Assembly (NCBI RefSeq): GCF_003053725.1
Contig: NZ_QAYC01000007.1
Coordinates: 162,306-226,305, forward strand
Direction of reading: 5' to 3'
DNA from: Rhodovulum kholense
GTDB lineage: Bacteria; Pseudomonadota; Alphaproteobacteria; Rhodobacterales; Rhodobacteraceae
Length of the DNA stretch: 64,000 bases
Position numbers and translations under genes: made by a program. A model generated the notes under the pieces. It saw only the letters and a list, made by a program, of their open reading frames with translations, was not told where the DNA came from and ran no database searches. Below, piece by piece: positions 26,896-38,660 of this stretch (positions are counted from its first letter, which is position 1; every line of letters begins with the position of its first letter).

Positions 26896-27941
26896 GCCCG
26901 GATCTTCGCAGGCTTGGGGCCAGGGCAAGCCGCAAGGCCGCACCGCTGGGCGCGCTGGCGCTCTTCCTTCTGCTGTACTTGGTCTACAACATGCTGCATC
27001 CGCGCGGGTTTTCGGGGGCCGTGCTGATCCAGAACGCCAATGAAAGCGTGGCGCTGGTGTTTCTGGCCATCGCCCAGACCCTGCCCGTACCGCTGGGCGG
27101 GCTCGACCTGTCGGTCGGCGCGGAGATGACGCTGGCCAATTGCCTCGCCTCCGAGCTGGTGACCGGGCCGCCCTTGCAGGTCGCGCTGGGCATGGCCGCG
27201 ACGCTTCTGGCGGGAACCGCCTTCGGCGCACTGAACGGGCTTGTTGTGGTCTATGGGCGGCTGCAGCCGATCATCGCCACGCTGGCGACCGGCGCCATTG
27301 CCATCGGGCTGGCGCTGATCCTGAGGCCCCGGCCCGGCGGCCGGGTCGATGCCGATCTGAGCTGGGCGCTGACCAACGATCTGGCCGAGCTTGTCGCGAC
27401 CTGGAACCTTGCCGACCCCGAGGCGGCCTGGCTGCGGCCGGTGGCCTGGATTCCGGTGCCGATCCTGATCGTGCTGGTCGTGGCGCTCGGGGTCTGGCTG
27501 CCGTTCCGGCGCAGCCTGACCGGGCGCACCGTGTATGCCATCGGCTCGGCCGAACCCGCGGCCGTCCTGTCGGGGCTGCCCGTCGCCCGGGCCCGGATCG
27601 CGGCCTTCACGCTGGCGGGCTTCTTCGCCGCTTGCGGCGGGCTTTGTCTTGCGATCCAGACCTCCTCGGGCAATGCCGATATCGCCCAGGCGGGAACCTA
27701 CACGCTCAATTCCATCGCCGCGGTGGTGCTTGGCGGCACCTCGCTGATGGGGGGCGTCGGCGGCGCGCTCGGGTCCATCGTGGGGGCGCTTTTGGTGCGC
27801 ACCCTGTCTTTCTATTTCCGCATCCTCTCGGTCGACCCGCTGTTGCAGCCGCTGATCGAGGGCGCGGTGCTGCTGGCCGCAGTCAGCCTCGGCGCGCTGC
27901 GCACGCTGAGGGTGCGCAACCGTCTCGAGCTTTTCCGGTAG
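26892..27941 (+). CDS. Sugar ABC transporter permease
   Basis: 349 residues of the BPD_transp_2 (RbsC) family with about ten membrane helices. Characteristic pieces are LGGLDLSVGAEMTLANCLA and, near the end, LNSIAAVVLGGTSLMGGVGGA. It starts inside the ATPase gene (ATGA overlap at 26892), so the two are translationally coupled. It is one of two non-identical permeases encoded in the operon, which likely form a heterodimeric channel. Confidence 0.93.
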   Translation: MSPDLRRLGARASRKAAPLGALALFLLLYLVYNMLHPRGFSGAVLIQNANESVALVFLAIAQTLPVPLGGLDLSVGAEMTLANCLASELVTGPPLQVALGMAATLLAGTAFGALNGLVVVYGRLQPIIATLATGAIAIGLALILRPRPGGRVDADLSWALTNDLAELVATWNLADPEAAWLRPVAWIPVPILIVLVVALGVWLPFRRSLTGRTVYAIGSAEPAAVLSGLPVARARIAAFTLAGFFAACGGLCLAIQTSSGNADIAQAGTYTLNSIAAVVLGGTSLMGGVGGALGSIVGALLVRTLSFYFRILSVDPLLQPLIEGAVLLAAVSLGALRTLRVRNRLELFR

Positions 27942-27948
27942 CCGGACC

Positions 27949-28908
27949 ATGGCGATGACGTTTTCGCAGATTCCCCCCGAGACCCGGCCGGTCCTGATCG
28001 TCTCGGGCTTCGTTCTGGCGATCCTGGTGCTGGGCACGGCCTATACGCTGGCCACGGCGGGCACCGCGCCTTTGCTGATGCCGGGATACCTGTTGCAGCA
28101 ATTGCAGACCGGTGCCTTTCTGGGGATCGTCGCGGCGGGGATGATGATGGTGATCGTGCTGGGGCATATCGACCTCTCGGTGCCCTGGACGATGACCGCC
28201 GCGGCGATGGTCGCGAGCGCGGTCGGCGGCCTCTGGGCGATCCCGGCCGGGCTGGCGGTCGGGCTGGCCGCGGGGCTTTTCAACGGGCTCGGTGTCGCGG
28301 TGCTGCGGATCCCCTTGATGATCTTCACGCTTGGCGTCGATTCCGTGCTGCGCGGGCTGATGGTGGCCCAGACGGCGGGCTTTGCGCCCCAGGACCGCGC
28401 CACCGGCACGATGCGCCTGCTGGCCGCCGGTAAGGTCGCGGGCGTTCCGGCCGCGATCTTCGTCTGGCTGGCGGTGTCGGTCGCGATCGCCGTCCTGTTG
28501 CGCCGCACCGCCTTCGGCCGCGAGATCTATGCCACCGGCACCAGCGAGGCCGCGGCCTATCTGGCGGGCATCCGCACCCGCCGGGTGATCGTCGGCGCCT
28601 TCGCCGCGTCGGGGCTTTGCGCGGCGCTCGCGGGCGTGTTGCTGGCGGGCTTTTCGGCGAAGGCCTATCAGGGCATGGGCACGCCCTTCCTGCTGCCGGC
28701 CATCGCGGCGGTGGTGATCGGCGGCACCCGTATCCTGGGCGGTCAGGGCCGCTATGCCGGGACCTTCGCCGGAGTGGTGCTGATCGTGCTTCTCAATTCC
28801 GTGCTGTCGATCATGCAGATGCCCGAGGCCGGGCGGCAGGTGATCTATGGCAGAGTCATCCTGTGCATGTTGCTGGTCCATGGCCGCAGTGCGCGTTCCC
28901 CCTCGTGA
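27949..28908 (+). CDS. Sugar ABC transporter permease, second subunit
   Basis: 319 residues, same family as the upstream permease. It shows IVAAGMMMVIVLGHIDLSVP and, near the end, LPAIAAVVIGGTRILGGQG, both typical of RbsC-type subunits. It begins seven bases after the preceding stop. Together the two permeases provide the membrane channel for the ribose-type importer. The next gene, a gluconolactonase, starts six bases after its stop, so the five-gene set is one operon. Confidence 0.93.
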   Translation: MAMTFSQIPPETRPVLIVSGFVLAILVLGTAYTLATAGTAPLLMPGYLLQQLQTGAFLGIVAAGMMMVIVLGHIDLSVPWTMTAAAMVASAVGGLWAIPAGLAVGLAAGLFNGLGVAVLRIPLMIFTLGVDSVLRGLMVAQTAGFAPQDRATGTMRLLAAGKVAGVPAAIFVWLAVSVAIAVLLRRTAFGREIYATGTSEAAAYLAGIRTRRVIVGAFAASGLCAALAGVLLAGFSAKAYQGMGTPFLLPAIAAVVIGGTRILGGQGRYAGTFAGVVLIVLLNSVLSIMQMPEAGRQVIYGRVILCMLLVHGRSARSPS

Positions 28909-28914
28909 GGCCCC

Positions 28915-29826
28915 ATGACCGAGACTGCCCCGCTTTATGACATCCGCGACGCCCGCTTCGCGCGGCTGATCCACACCCAAGCCCGGCTCGACCGGCTCTG
29001 GACCGGCGGGCGCTGGTGCGAGGGTCCGGCCTGGTTTCCGGCCGGAAAATACGCGATCTGGTCCGACATCCCTAATGACAGGGTGATGCGCTGGGACGCG
29101 ACCGACGGGTCGGTTTCGGTCTTCGAAAGCCCGGCGCTGAACCAGAACGGCCATGCGGTCGACCGCGAAGGCCGCCTGATCCGGTGCGAACATCGCGGCC
29201 GCGCCGTGACTAGGATCGAGCCCGACGGGACGCGGACCGTACTGGCCGACCGGTATCGCGGCCAGCGTCTGAACTCGCCCAATGATGTGACCGTGCGCGC
29301 GGACGGGTCGGTCTGGTTCTCGGACCCGACCTACGGCATCGACAGCGATTACGAGGGCGCCGCGGCCGAAAGCGAGATCGGCGCCCAGAACGTCTACCGG
29401 ATCGGACCCGACGGTGCGCTTAAGGCCGTGGTCGAGGATCTGCGGCAACCGAACGGGCTGGCCTTTTCGCCCGATGGCAGCGTGCTTTACGTGTCGGATA
29501 CCGGCATCACCCACGACCCCGCCTGCCCGCCCGAGATCCGCGCCTATCCGGTCTCGGCCGATGGCACCGGGGTCGGCGAGGGCGTGCCCTTCTGCCGCTG
29601 CGAAACCGGCGTCTTCGACGGCTTCCGGCTGGACCGGGCCGGCAACCTCTGGAGCTCGGCCGGCGACGGCGTGCATTGCTTCGCCCCCGACGGCACGATG
29701 CTGGGCCGGATCGCGGTGCCCGAGACGGTGGCCAATCTCTGCTTCATCGGCCCCGCCCGGAACCGGCTGCTGATCTGCGCCACCAGCTCGATCTATGCGA
29801 TCTACGTCAACGCGACCGGGCTTTGA
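28915..29826 (+). CDS. SMP-30/gluconolactonase family lactone hydrolase
   Basis: 303 residues forming a six-bladed propeller. The metal-binding and active-site positions of the family are present: Glu in RWCEGPAWFP, Asn in LNSPNDVTVR, Asn in QPNGLAFSPDG and Asp in VLYVSDTGI. These enzymes open sugar lactones with a divalent metal. No signal peptide is visible, so it probably acts in the cytoplasm on a lactone made after sugar oxidation. It is the last gene of the sugar-transport operon; the sugar dehydrogenase expected to make its substrate is not in the window. Confidence 0.92.
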   Translation: MTETAPLYDIRDARFARLIHTQARLDRLWTGGRWCEGPAWFPAGKYAIWSDIPNDRVMRWDATDGSVSVFESPALNQNGHAVDREGRLIRCEHRGRAVTRIEPDGTRTVLADRYRGQRLNSPNDVTVRADGSVWFSDPTYGIDSDYEGAAAESEIGAQNVYRIGPDGALKAVVEDLRQPNGLAFSPDGSVLYVSDTGITHDPACPPEIRAYPVSADGTGVGEGVPFCRCETGVFDGFRLDRAGNLWSSAGDGVHCFAPDGTMLGRIAVPETVANLCFIGPARNRLLICATSSIYAIYVNATGL

Positions 29827-29838
29827 GCCGGTCCGGCC

Positions 29839-32565
29839 TCAGCCCTTCTCCCAGATCCGGCTGACCGCGCGGTCGAGCCAGGCCAGACCCGCCAGTGCCA
29901 GACCGAGCCCGACGAAGGACGCGACCCGCACCAACCCGGACAGCCCCGACATGTCGATCAGGAACACCTTGGCCACGGTCAGCCCGACCCCGGCCATGGC
30001 CAGCCGCCGCAGCACATGCGAGCGCGTCAGGACGGCCGCGACCAGACCCAGACCCGAGGCCAGCAGCAGCGCCAGCGTATAGCTGTAAAGCTCGCCATCG
30101 CTGGGCCCCGGCAGCGACAGCTCGGGCCCGCGCCAGAGCCGCCGGATTTCAAGCCAGCCCCAGATGCCCAACGCCCCCGCGGACAGCCCGGCCAGCCCCG
30201 GCCGCAACAGCCGCGCCCCCGGCCGCCCCGGCTCGCCCAGCCAGCGCGCCCCTCCCGCCAGCACGAAGGCCAGTGGCCAGAGCGCCAGCGCGAGACTGTC
30301 GAACACCGGCGGCCCGGCCACGCGGCGACTGGCAAGGCCGGGGTCGAGAAGCTGCGCCAGATCGCTCAGCAGCAGCACGCCCGCCGTCAGCGCCGATAGG
30401 CTCAGGAGCGCCGCGAAGACGATCCGCAGCGGGCGCAGCAGGCCCGGATCGTGCGGCAGCCGCCAGAGTTGCGCCAAGGCGGCCAGCGTCCAGACCGTGG
30501 CGGTCAGGCCCATGCCCCAATGGGTCTCGAACCCCTCGGGTCCGGCCCAGCGCCGCAGCGCCACGGTGGCGGCGATGGCCGCCGTCGTCACCAGCGCGGA
30601 GTCGGCCAGCGCCCGCACCGCGCCCCGGTCGGGCCGCGCCAGCACCCGCATCGCGGCAAAGGCCGCAAGCGGCCCCAGATGGGCCAGCGCCGCGTCGAGC
30701 GGCCCCGCGATGTCGATGGCCCAGTCGACGCCCGGGTCGATCACCAGCCGGTAGCCGATCACCGCCGCGCCGAGCTGCGCAAGCCAGCCCAGAGGCCGCA
30801 TCGGATGCCGCCGGTCGATGGCGACCGCTGCAACCATCATTGCCGACAGCGCCAGGGTCAGCGCCGTCTTGGTCAGCACGAGGAACAGCGCGAGCCCGAT
30901 CAGGATCAGCGCCGAGGCCGCGAAAAGCCCTGTCTCGAAGGCCCGGCCCTCACCGCCCAGCGCCGAGCGCCGCTCGGCCAGCAGCACCATCAGCGCCGCC
31001 CCGGCCATCACCGCCAGCGCCCAGGGATAGGCGCCCGTCACCGCGGCCGGGGCCCAGAAGACCTCGAGGATCAGCAGCGCAGCCGGAAGCAGCACCGCCG
31101 CCCCCAGCGCCCAGAACCCGCGATGGTCCGGGCCGCCGGCCTTGGCCTGGCGGAGCCGCTGGAAGGCGATGACCGACAGGGCCGCGCCACCTGCCGCCAG
31201 CCACCAGACGGTCGTGGGCGCCGGGCTTTCGGGCAAACGGTCGATCCCGGCGCGGAAGGCGCCGTAAAGCGGGCCGTCGCCTGCCGCATGCAGCCCAAGC
31301 GCCAGAAGCGCCGCGCCCCCGGGAAGAATCGCCAGATCCTCGAAGGCGGGCGCCCGGGCCAGCCCCAGCACCGCCCCCGCGAAGAGCACCAGAAGCAGCG
31401 CAAAGCCGATGGCGACCTCGGTCGGGCGCAGGGCGTCCAGCACCAGCAAAAGCCCCGCCCCGGAGGCCAGCGCCAGCCCGGCCGCCGCCAGCCAGGTCGG
31501 AAAGGCGGGCCGCGCGCCGCCAAGGCCCTCGGTCACGGTCGGGCCATCGGCGGCGGGCCGCAGGCTGCGGGCCGGGATCAGCGCCGTGCCGGCCGCCAGT
31601 GCCAGCGCGGCCAGCGCCAGCCCGCGCGCGTCGGGCGCATGGAGCCATAACAGCCCCAGCGCCCCCGCGGGCAGCGCCAGCGCCAGAACCGACACCCAGG
31701 CCCAGCGCCGGAAGGTGTCGATGCCAAGCCCGGCAAGCCCCACCATCGCGAAATAGGGGTAAAGCAGAACCGCCTTGTCCGAGGACCCGCCGACGAAGAA
31801 GGGCGCCGCCGTGGCCCCCAGAAGCCCGATGGCCGACAGCACCGGCCCGTAAAGCCAGCCCAGCAGCATCGCCACCACCGAGACCGCCGCCATGCCCGCG
31901 AGCGCCGGAACCGATCCGATCAGCCCGTAAAGCGCATGCGCCGAGAGAATCGCGATGAACAGAACGACCGTGCCCGCGCCCGAGAAGGTCGAGGGCAGGT
32001 GGCGCAGGTTCGGCGCCGCGGTGTCGCCGTGGCGCCGCCGGATCGCCTCGCCGGCCGCAATCAGCGCGGCCCCCAACACCAGCGCCCCCAGCACCCGGAG
32101 CGGCGGGGTCAGCAGACCCTGCTCGACCCCGTATTGCACCATGAAGAGCCCGCCAAGGATCAGCGACAGCGCGGCCAGCGCCAGCGTCCAGTTTTCCCGC
32201 AGCCAGGTGCCAACACGGTCGGCGACCGCAGGCGTCGCGGGCAGGGTCCGGGCGGCGGCCGCCTCGGTCTCGGGCGCGGCCGGGAGCGGCATCGCTGGCG
32301 GCGCGGCGGGCTCGGGCGGCACTGCGGCCGGTTCGGGCAGGTCGCGCGCCGCGACCGGCGGCGGGACCGCCGGGGTTTCCGTCGCAGGCGCCTGTTGCGC
32401 CCCGTCGCGGCGCAGCACCGCGATGTCTTCGGCCAGGGCCGCGACCCGGGCTTCGAGCGCGCCGGTGGTCTGCCGCAGCCCCAGATAGGCCAGCAACAGC
32501 GCCGGCAGGCCGATCAGGACCAGAAGGCCGTAGACCACCCCGAACAAAACCCACAAGACTTCCAT
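29839..32565 (-). CDS. Large polytopic membrane protein, DUF2339 family
   Basis: 908 residues. An N-terminal membrane helix (VLFGVVYGLLVLIGLPALLLAYLGL, shown in part) is followed by a coiled-coil (LEARVAALAEDIAVLRRDG) and a Pro/Ala-rich linker to about residue 125, then more than twenty hydrophobic helices. The start of the membrane block (WLRENWTLALAALSLILGG, then FMVQYGVEQGLLTP) and GPVLSAIGLLGATAAPFFVG are typical of DUF2339 proteins. The function of the family is unknown. The ATG at 32565 is preferred because the same frame stays open far upstream without coding character. It is divergent from tex. Confidence 0.85.
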   Translation of the reverse strand: MEVLWVLFGVVYGLLVLIGLPALLLAYLGLRQTTGALEARVAALAEDIAVLRRDGAQQAPATETPAVPPPVAARDLPEPAAVPPEPAAPPAMPLPAAPETEAAAARTLPATPAVADRVGTWLRENWTLALAALSLILGGLFMVQYGVEQGLLTPPLRVLGALVLGAALIAAGEAIRRRHGDTAAPNLRHLPSTFSGAGTVVLFIAILSAHALYGLIGSVPALAGMAAVSVVAMLLGWLYGPVLSAIGLLGATAAPFFVGGSSDKAVLLYPYFAMVGLAGLGIDTFRRWAWVSVLALALPAGALGLLWLHAPDARGLALAALALAAGTALIPARSLRPAADGPTVTEGLGGARPAFPTWLAAAGLALASGAGLLLVLDALRPTEVAIGFALLLVLFAGAVLGLARAPAFEDLAILPGGAALLALGLHAAGDGPLYGAFRAGIDRLPESPAPTTVWWLAAGGAALSVIAFQRLRQAKAGGPDHRGFWALGAAVLLPAALLILEVFWAPAAVTGAYPWALAVMAGAALMVLLAERRSALGGEGRAFETGLFAASALILIGLALFLVLTKTALTLALSAMMVAAVAIDRRHPMRPLGWLAQLGAAVIGYRLVIDPGVDWAIDIAGPLDAALAHLGPLAAFAAMRVLARPDRGAVRALADSALVTTAAIAATVALRRWAGPEGFETHWGMGLTATVWTLAALAQLWRLPHDPGLLRPLRIVFAALLSLSALTAGVLLLSDLAQLLDPGLASRRVAGPPVFDSLALALWPLAFVLAGGARWLGEPGRPGARLLRPGLAGLSAGALGIWGWLEIRRLWRGPELSLPGPSDGELYSYTLALLLASGLGLVAAVLTRSHVLRRLAMAGVGLTVAKVFLIDMSGLSGLVRVASFVGLGLALAGLAWLDRAVSRIWEKG

Positions 32566-32718
32566 GGCACCCTTCCCGCTTGCCCGGCGCGCAGTCTCGC
32601 CCCGAGCCCCGCCCGGCGCAAGGTCCCGCGCAAGAACCCGTGCGGCCGGATTCCGCCGCTTGGCTGCGGCCGCCCGACAGGCTAGGGTGTCGCCCCCTGA
32701 CCCAGACTTCGGACCGCC

Positions 32719-35091
<2,373 letters not shown>

Positions 35092-35341
35092 GCCAGCGCC
35101 GCACCGGTCCGGGCGCGCCGCGTGCGGACGGCGGTCTTCTTCCGTCCGTCGCCAGATCGTCCCCCCGTCGCCGCACAGCGCATGGCCGGGCGACACGCGC
35201 CTGCGCGAAAGCTCCGGCAGGCGGGCGGGCGGGAGGAGGCAGGCGGGCGGGAGGGCGCCCAGACCCCCGCCGCGACGCCGGTTCGATTGACGCGGCAGGG
35301 ACGATCTGCCATGCCGCCAGCGCTTGGGCTGCGAGGGCAAG

Positions 35342-36427
35342 ATGCAAGACAAACCGCTCGAATCCATCGAACTGGACCTGCTGGCGATCATCCGCCAGAT
35401 CCATGCCGAAGAAGGCCCCTTCGGGCGCGACCTGCTGCTGGTGCGGGCGCGCGGGCGGGGACTTGAGGTCTCGCGCCCGCTGGGACGGCTGAAGGCGCTG
35501 GGGCTGGTCGAAGAGATCCAGCGCAAGCCTTTCATTCTGCGCCGGGTGTTCGGCGCGAAGCCCGTCGCCCTGCTGCGCCCGACGGCCGCCGGTCTGGCCT
35601 TGGGCGAAACCGCTGCCGAGGAGAGCCCGGCCGAGGTGGCCGCCGAAACTCCGGCCAAACCGCCGGTGAAGGCTTCCGCCAGGACCGCCGCCGCCAAAGT
35701 CGCCAGCAAGCCCGAGGCCAGGGATCCCGCGCCGGAAGCCCCGGCCAAGGTCGAACCCGCACAGCAACCGGCGCCTGTCCAGCAACCGGCCGATCCGTCG
35801 CCGGCAACAGAGCCCGCGCCCCAGACCCCGCCCGCCGACCTGCCGAAACCCGAAGCCGAAGCTCCCTCGCCGACACCGGCGGCCGACGATCTGCCCTTGC
35901 CGATGCCGCGCCGCGCCGCGCCGCGCAACGTGCGCGGCTATACCGAAGAGCTGGGTGGCAGCCCCGCTGCGGTGAAGACGGTGCCGCTGCGCCACAATGC
36001 CGACCCGGCCCTGATGGAGAACCTTCGCGAGGCGCTGGCGGTGATCGGGATCGAGATGACCTTTGCCGGAGAGGCCCTGATCGCCGACCGGATGGAGCAT
36101 GGCGCCTCGATCGGCGAGGCGCTGTCGCAGGTCGTGCTTTTCGCCTTTGCCCATGCGGTGGCCGAGGATGCCCGCGCGGGCGGCCAGCTTCAGGCGATGG
36201 GGCTGACCGACTATGCGGTCGACGTGATCGCCGAATTCGAGCGGCTGCGCGATGCGGGCGAGATTTCCGGGGACCGTCTGGAAGAGGACATGCGTCGCCT
36301 CTGGACGCTGGTCGGCGACAGCCCCGAGCGGCTGAGCCTGGCCCAGGAACTGCTGGCCGACCCTGTGGGCGGGCTGACGCCGCCCGCGCTTCTGCCCGAG
36401 GACCTTCGCCCGGCAGAAGACGCCTGA
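35342..36427 (+). CDS. Winged-helix-like protein with long disordered linker, unknown function
   Basis: 361 residues in three parts. Residues 1-80 look like a winged helix (LDLLAIIRQIHAEEGPFGRDLL, in part; VSRPLGRLKALGLVEEI). Residues of about 85-205 are a Pro/Ala/Glu-rich disordered linker. The last 150 residues are helical (LMENLREALAVIGIEMTF, ASIGEALSQVVLFAFAHAVA, ISGDRLEEDMRRLWTLVGDS). The chosen ATG at 35342 follows a GAGGGC site. No known family was recognised for the C-terminal domain. It is 250 bases after tex on the same strand. A DNA-binding or adaptor role is an inference. Confidence 0.7.
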   Translation: MQDKPLESIELDLLAIIRQIHAEEGPFGRDLLLVRARGRGLEVSRPLGRLKALGLVEEIQRKPFILRRVFGAKPVALLRPTAAGLALGETAAEESPAEVAAETPAKPPVKASARTAAAKVASKPEARDPAPEAPAKVEPAQQPAPVQQPADPSPATEPAPQTPPADLPKPEAEAPSPTPAADDLPLPMPRRAAPRNVRGYTEELGGSPAAVKTVPLRHNADPALMENLREALAVIGIEMTFAGEALIADRMEHGASIGEALSQVVLFAFAHAVAEDARAGGQLQAMGLTDYAVDVIAEFERLRDAGEISGDRLEEDMRRLWTLVGDSPERLSLAQELLADPVGGLTPPALLPEDLRPAEDA

Positions 36428-36484
36428 ACGGCACCTGTGGCCCGTCACGCAGCCCGGCGTGGCGGGCGCATGCGCGGCCCGGTA

Positions 36485-36862
36485 TCAGGCCGCGCTGGTC
36501 TCCATCAGCGCATCATGGACCATGCGTTCGGTGAACGGCCGCAGCAACAGGCGCCACCCCTCGCCCATGACCCGTTCGACATCCTCGCCAAGGGTCAGAA
36601 CCAGACGGGCGCCGTGCTTGGCAAGATGGGCCGCAAGGCCGCTGGACAGCGCATCGTCGACCCGCATCTCGAGAAACGCCGCATCGACCGCCCCGACGTC
36701 TTCGAGCGCAGGCGTCACCTGGTCGATCGACGAGAAATGCATCACGCGGCACGGCCCAAGGGATTCGATCGCCTGAATGAGGTCGGCCGAAATCAGGGCG
36801 TCCCTTTCAAGCACCACATAAGTCGGGCAGTACGTCGTGAAAGGCGCAGCCGCGTGCGGCAT
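36485..36862 (-). CDS. Single-domain receiver-like protein with altered phosphorylation site
   Basis: 125 residues matching the layout of a response-regulator receiver domain and nothing else. Strand 1 and helix 1 read YVVLERDALISADLIQAIES, where receivers have an acidic pair. The strand 3 position that normally carries the phosphorylated Asp is Glu (DAAFLEMRV). Strand 4 ends with a Thr (VLTLGED), and the Lys of strand 5 is Arg (LLLRPF). Such changes suggest a protein locked in, or mimicking, the phosphorylated state. It is transcribed alone, convergent to the preceding gene. Confidence 0.68.
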   Translation of the reverse strand: MPHAAAPFTTYCPTYVVLERDALISADLIQAIESLGPCRVMHFSSIDQVTPALEDVGAVDAAFLEMRVDDALSSGLAAHLAKHGARLVLTLGEDVERVMGEGWRLLLRPFTERMVHDALMETSAA

Positions 36863-37101
36863 CGAGAAGCTCCGTTCCTGTCAGAGGGTACGTGAACTTC
36901 GATCATAGACGGAAAGTCGCAGCAAGTGCATTAACAATGCAATTACCGATACTGTTCCCGCGGAAAGACGCCGGCTTCCCTTGGGGAAACTCTTAAGACC
37001 GCCTTAAAAACAGGCAATCTCTCGGGTCACTTCGGCGGAATATTGTCCTTTTTCACGGGCTTTCACCGGCCTGCCCCGCGCCAGGGGGGCAGGCGCCACG
37101 G

Positions 37102-37141
37102 AAAAAGGGGCGCCCCGCCCTCCAGAGGACAGGGCGCCCGG
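37102..37141 (-). terminator. Rho-independent terminator after csbD
   Basis: On the minus strand a long GC-rich stem (GGGCGCCCTGTCC, short loop, GGAGGGCGGGGCGCCC) is followed by TTTTTCC. It begins 17 bases beyond the csbD stop codon. Confidence 0.82.
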
Positions 37142-37158
37142 ATCTTGTGGCGGCCGCG

Positions 37159-37359
37159 TCAGTTGAACTTCGAGAGGAACTCGTCCACCTCGCGCTCGGC
37201 CTCTTCACGGGCCTTGCCATAGCGTTCCTGGACGAGGCCGACCAGTTGTTCCCGGTCGCCTTCGGTGCGATCCAGTTCGTCATCGGTCAGCGCCCCCCAG
37301 GCTTCGCGCGCCCGGCCCTTGATCTGCTTCCATTTCCCTTGGATGATATCCGTATTCAT
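37159..37359 (-). CDS. CsbD family stress-response protein
   Basis: 66 residues, highly polar and helical, matching CsbD: NTDIIQGKWKQIKGRAREAWG, then LTDDELDRTEGDREQLVGLVQERYG. The ATG at 37359 has GGAGGAATT upstream; a longer in-frame start has no support. CsbD-like proteins are general stress proteins of unknown biochemical function, controlled by alternative sigma factors in several bacteria. It is a single-gene unit with its own terminator and neighbours other envelope and stress genes. Confidence 0.93.
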   Translation of the reverse strand: MNTDIIQGKWKQIKGRAREAWGALTDDELDRTEGDREQLVGLVQERYGKAREEAEREVDEFLSKFN

Positions 37360-37510
37360 CGAATTCCTCCTTTTCGGTTCCAGTCTGCCCAATCAACGTC
37401 CCAAGGCCGGAAAGGGTTCCGCAAGGCAACGCTGATACGTTCCGAGCGACCTCCTTTCCGGACCGCGCGGAACCGACGGAACCGCGCGCACCCGCGCGCG
37501 TTGACCGGCC

Positions 37511-38578
37511 ATGACCGACCCCACATTCCGCATCGATCCGGCGTCCCGCACAGCCCTCATCATTCTGGCGGCAGTCGCGGGCTTTGCCGCGCTGAAACTG
37601 GCCGAAGACATCTTCGCCCCGCTCTGTCTGGCGCTGGTTGCGGGGATCATCCTGTCGCCACTGGCGGATTCGCTCGAACGGCGGCTGAAACTGCCGCGTA
37701 CCCCGGTCGCGGCGGCGCTGCCTATGCTGGGTATCCTCGCGGTCGGGGCGCTGGCCTTCGCGCTGGAACCGCTGGTCGGTCGGCTGGTCGACCAATGGCC
37801 GACGATCCGCTGGGAACTGCGGGGCGTGGTCAACGATTTCCGCGGATTCGTGCAGAATCTGGGCCAGGTCGGCGACGAGGTCCAGCGCGCGCTGGGCGGC
37901 AGCGGTGCGGACGAGACCGCTGCCCCCTCGATCCCGACCCTGACCGACGCGCTTTTCGTGGCGCCCCGGATCGGTGCCCAGATCCTGATCTTCATCGCGG
38001 CGCTCTTCTTCTTTCTGCTGACCCGCTCCGAGGTCTATGCCTGGATCGCCAGCTTTGCCGGTCGGCGGCTGGGGCGCGAGGCCATCCTGACCCGGATCCG
38101 CACCGCCGAGCGTCTGGTGGCGGTCTATTTCCTGACCATCACGCTGATCAATGTCGGGCTCGGCGTCTCTCTGGCGGTGGCGCTGGGGGTGCTTGGCATG
38201 CCCGGAGCCATCGCCTGGGGCGCGGGCGCCGCGCTTTTGAACTTCGTGCTTTACGTGGGTCCCGCAACGATGGTGGCGGCGCTGCTTCTGGGCGGCCTGA
38301 TCGTCTTCGATGGCTGGGCCTCGGTCTTGCCCGCCGCGATCTATCTGGTGCTGAACGGGATCGAGTCGCAGGTCGCCACGCCGACCTTCGTCGGCCGCCG
38401 GATCGCGGTGAACCCGCTGGCGATCTTCGTCTCTCTGGTCTTCTGGCTGTGGTTCTGGGGACCTCTCGGCGGGGTGATCGCGATCCCGGTTCTGGTGATC
38501 GTTCTGGCGATGCTCGACATCTTCGACGAGCCCGAACCGGACATGATGCCGGAACCCGAGCCCTCTGAAACCCTCTGA
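37511..38578 (+). CDS. AI-2E family transporter (PerM/TqsA-like)
   Basis: 355 residues with about seven or eight membrane helices. It starts with paired N-terminal helices (ALIILAAVAGFAALKLA and LCLALVAGIILSPLADSL), then a soluble loop of about 80 residues, then IAALFFFLLTR, LVAVYFLTITLINVGLGV and a C-terminal GPLGGVIAIPVLVI, all typical of the family. Members export small molecules or ions, among them autoinducer-2 or sodium; the substrate here is unknown. It starts 150 bases from the divergent csbD. Confidence 0.92.
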   Translation: MTDPTFRIDPASRTALIILAAVAGFAALKLAEDIFAPLCLALVAGIILSPLADSLERRLKLPRTPVAAALPMLGILAVGALAFALEPLVGRLVDQWPTIRWELRGVVNDFRGFVQNLGQVGDEVQRALGGSGADETAAPSIPTLTDALFVAPRIGAQILIFIAALFFFLLTRSEVYAWIASFAGRRLGREAILTRIRTAERLVAVYFLTITLINVGLGVSLAVALGVLGMPGAIAWGAGAALLNFVLYVGPATMVAALLLGGLIVFDGWASVLPAAIYLVLNGIESQVATPTFVGRRIAVNPLAIFVSLVFWLWFWGPLGGVIAIPVLVIVLAMLDIFDEPEPDMMPEPEPSETL

Positions 38579-38628
38579 CCCTGCCTCGGCCTTGGGTGAC
38601 CGAGGCGGCTCGATCTGCAATCTCGCCC

Positions 38629-38660
38629 CTTGCAGACGGCAAACCTTGCAGACGGCAAAC
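38629..38660 (+). repeat. Perfect tandem repeat, two 16-bp units
   Basis: The unit CTTGCAGACGGCAAAC occurs twice without a gap, in the short region between the converging transporter and phospholipase genes. It is followed at once by a GC-rich inverted repeat (GGGGCG ... CGCCCC, 38661-38676) and further CGCCCC iterations. Confidence 0.9.
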
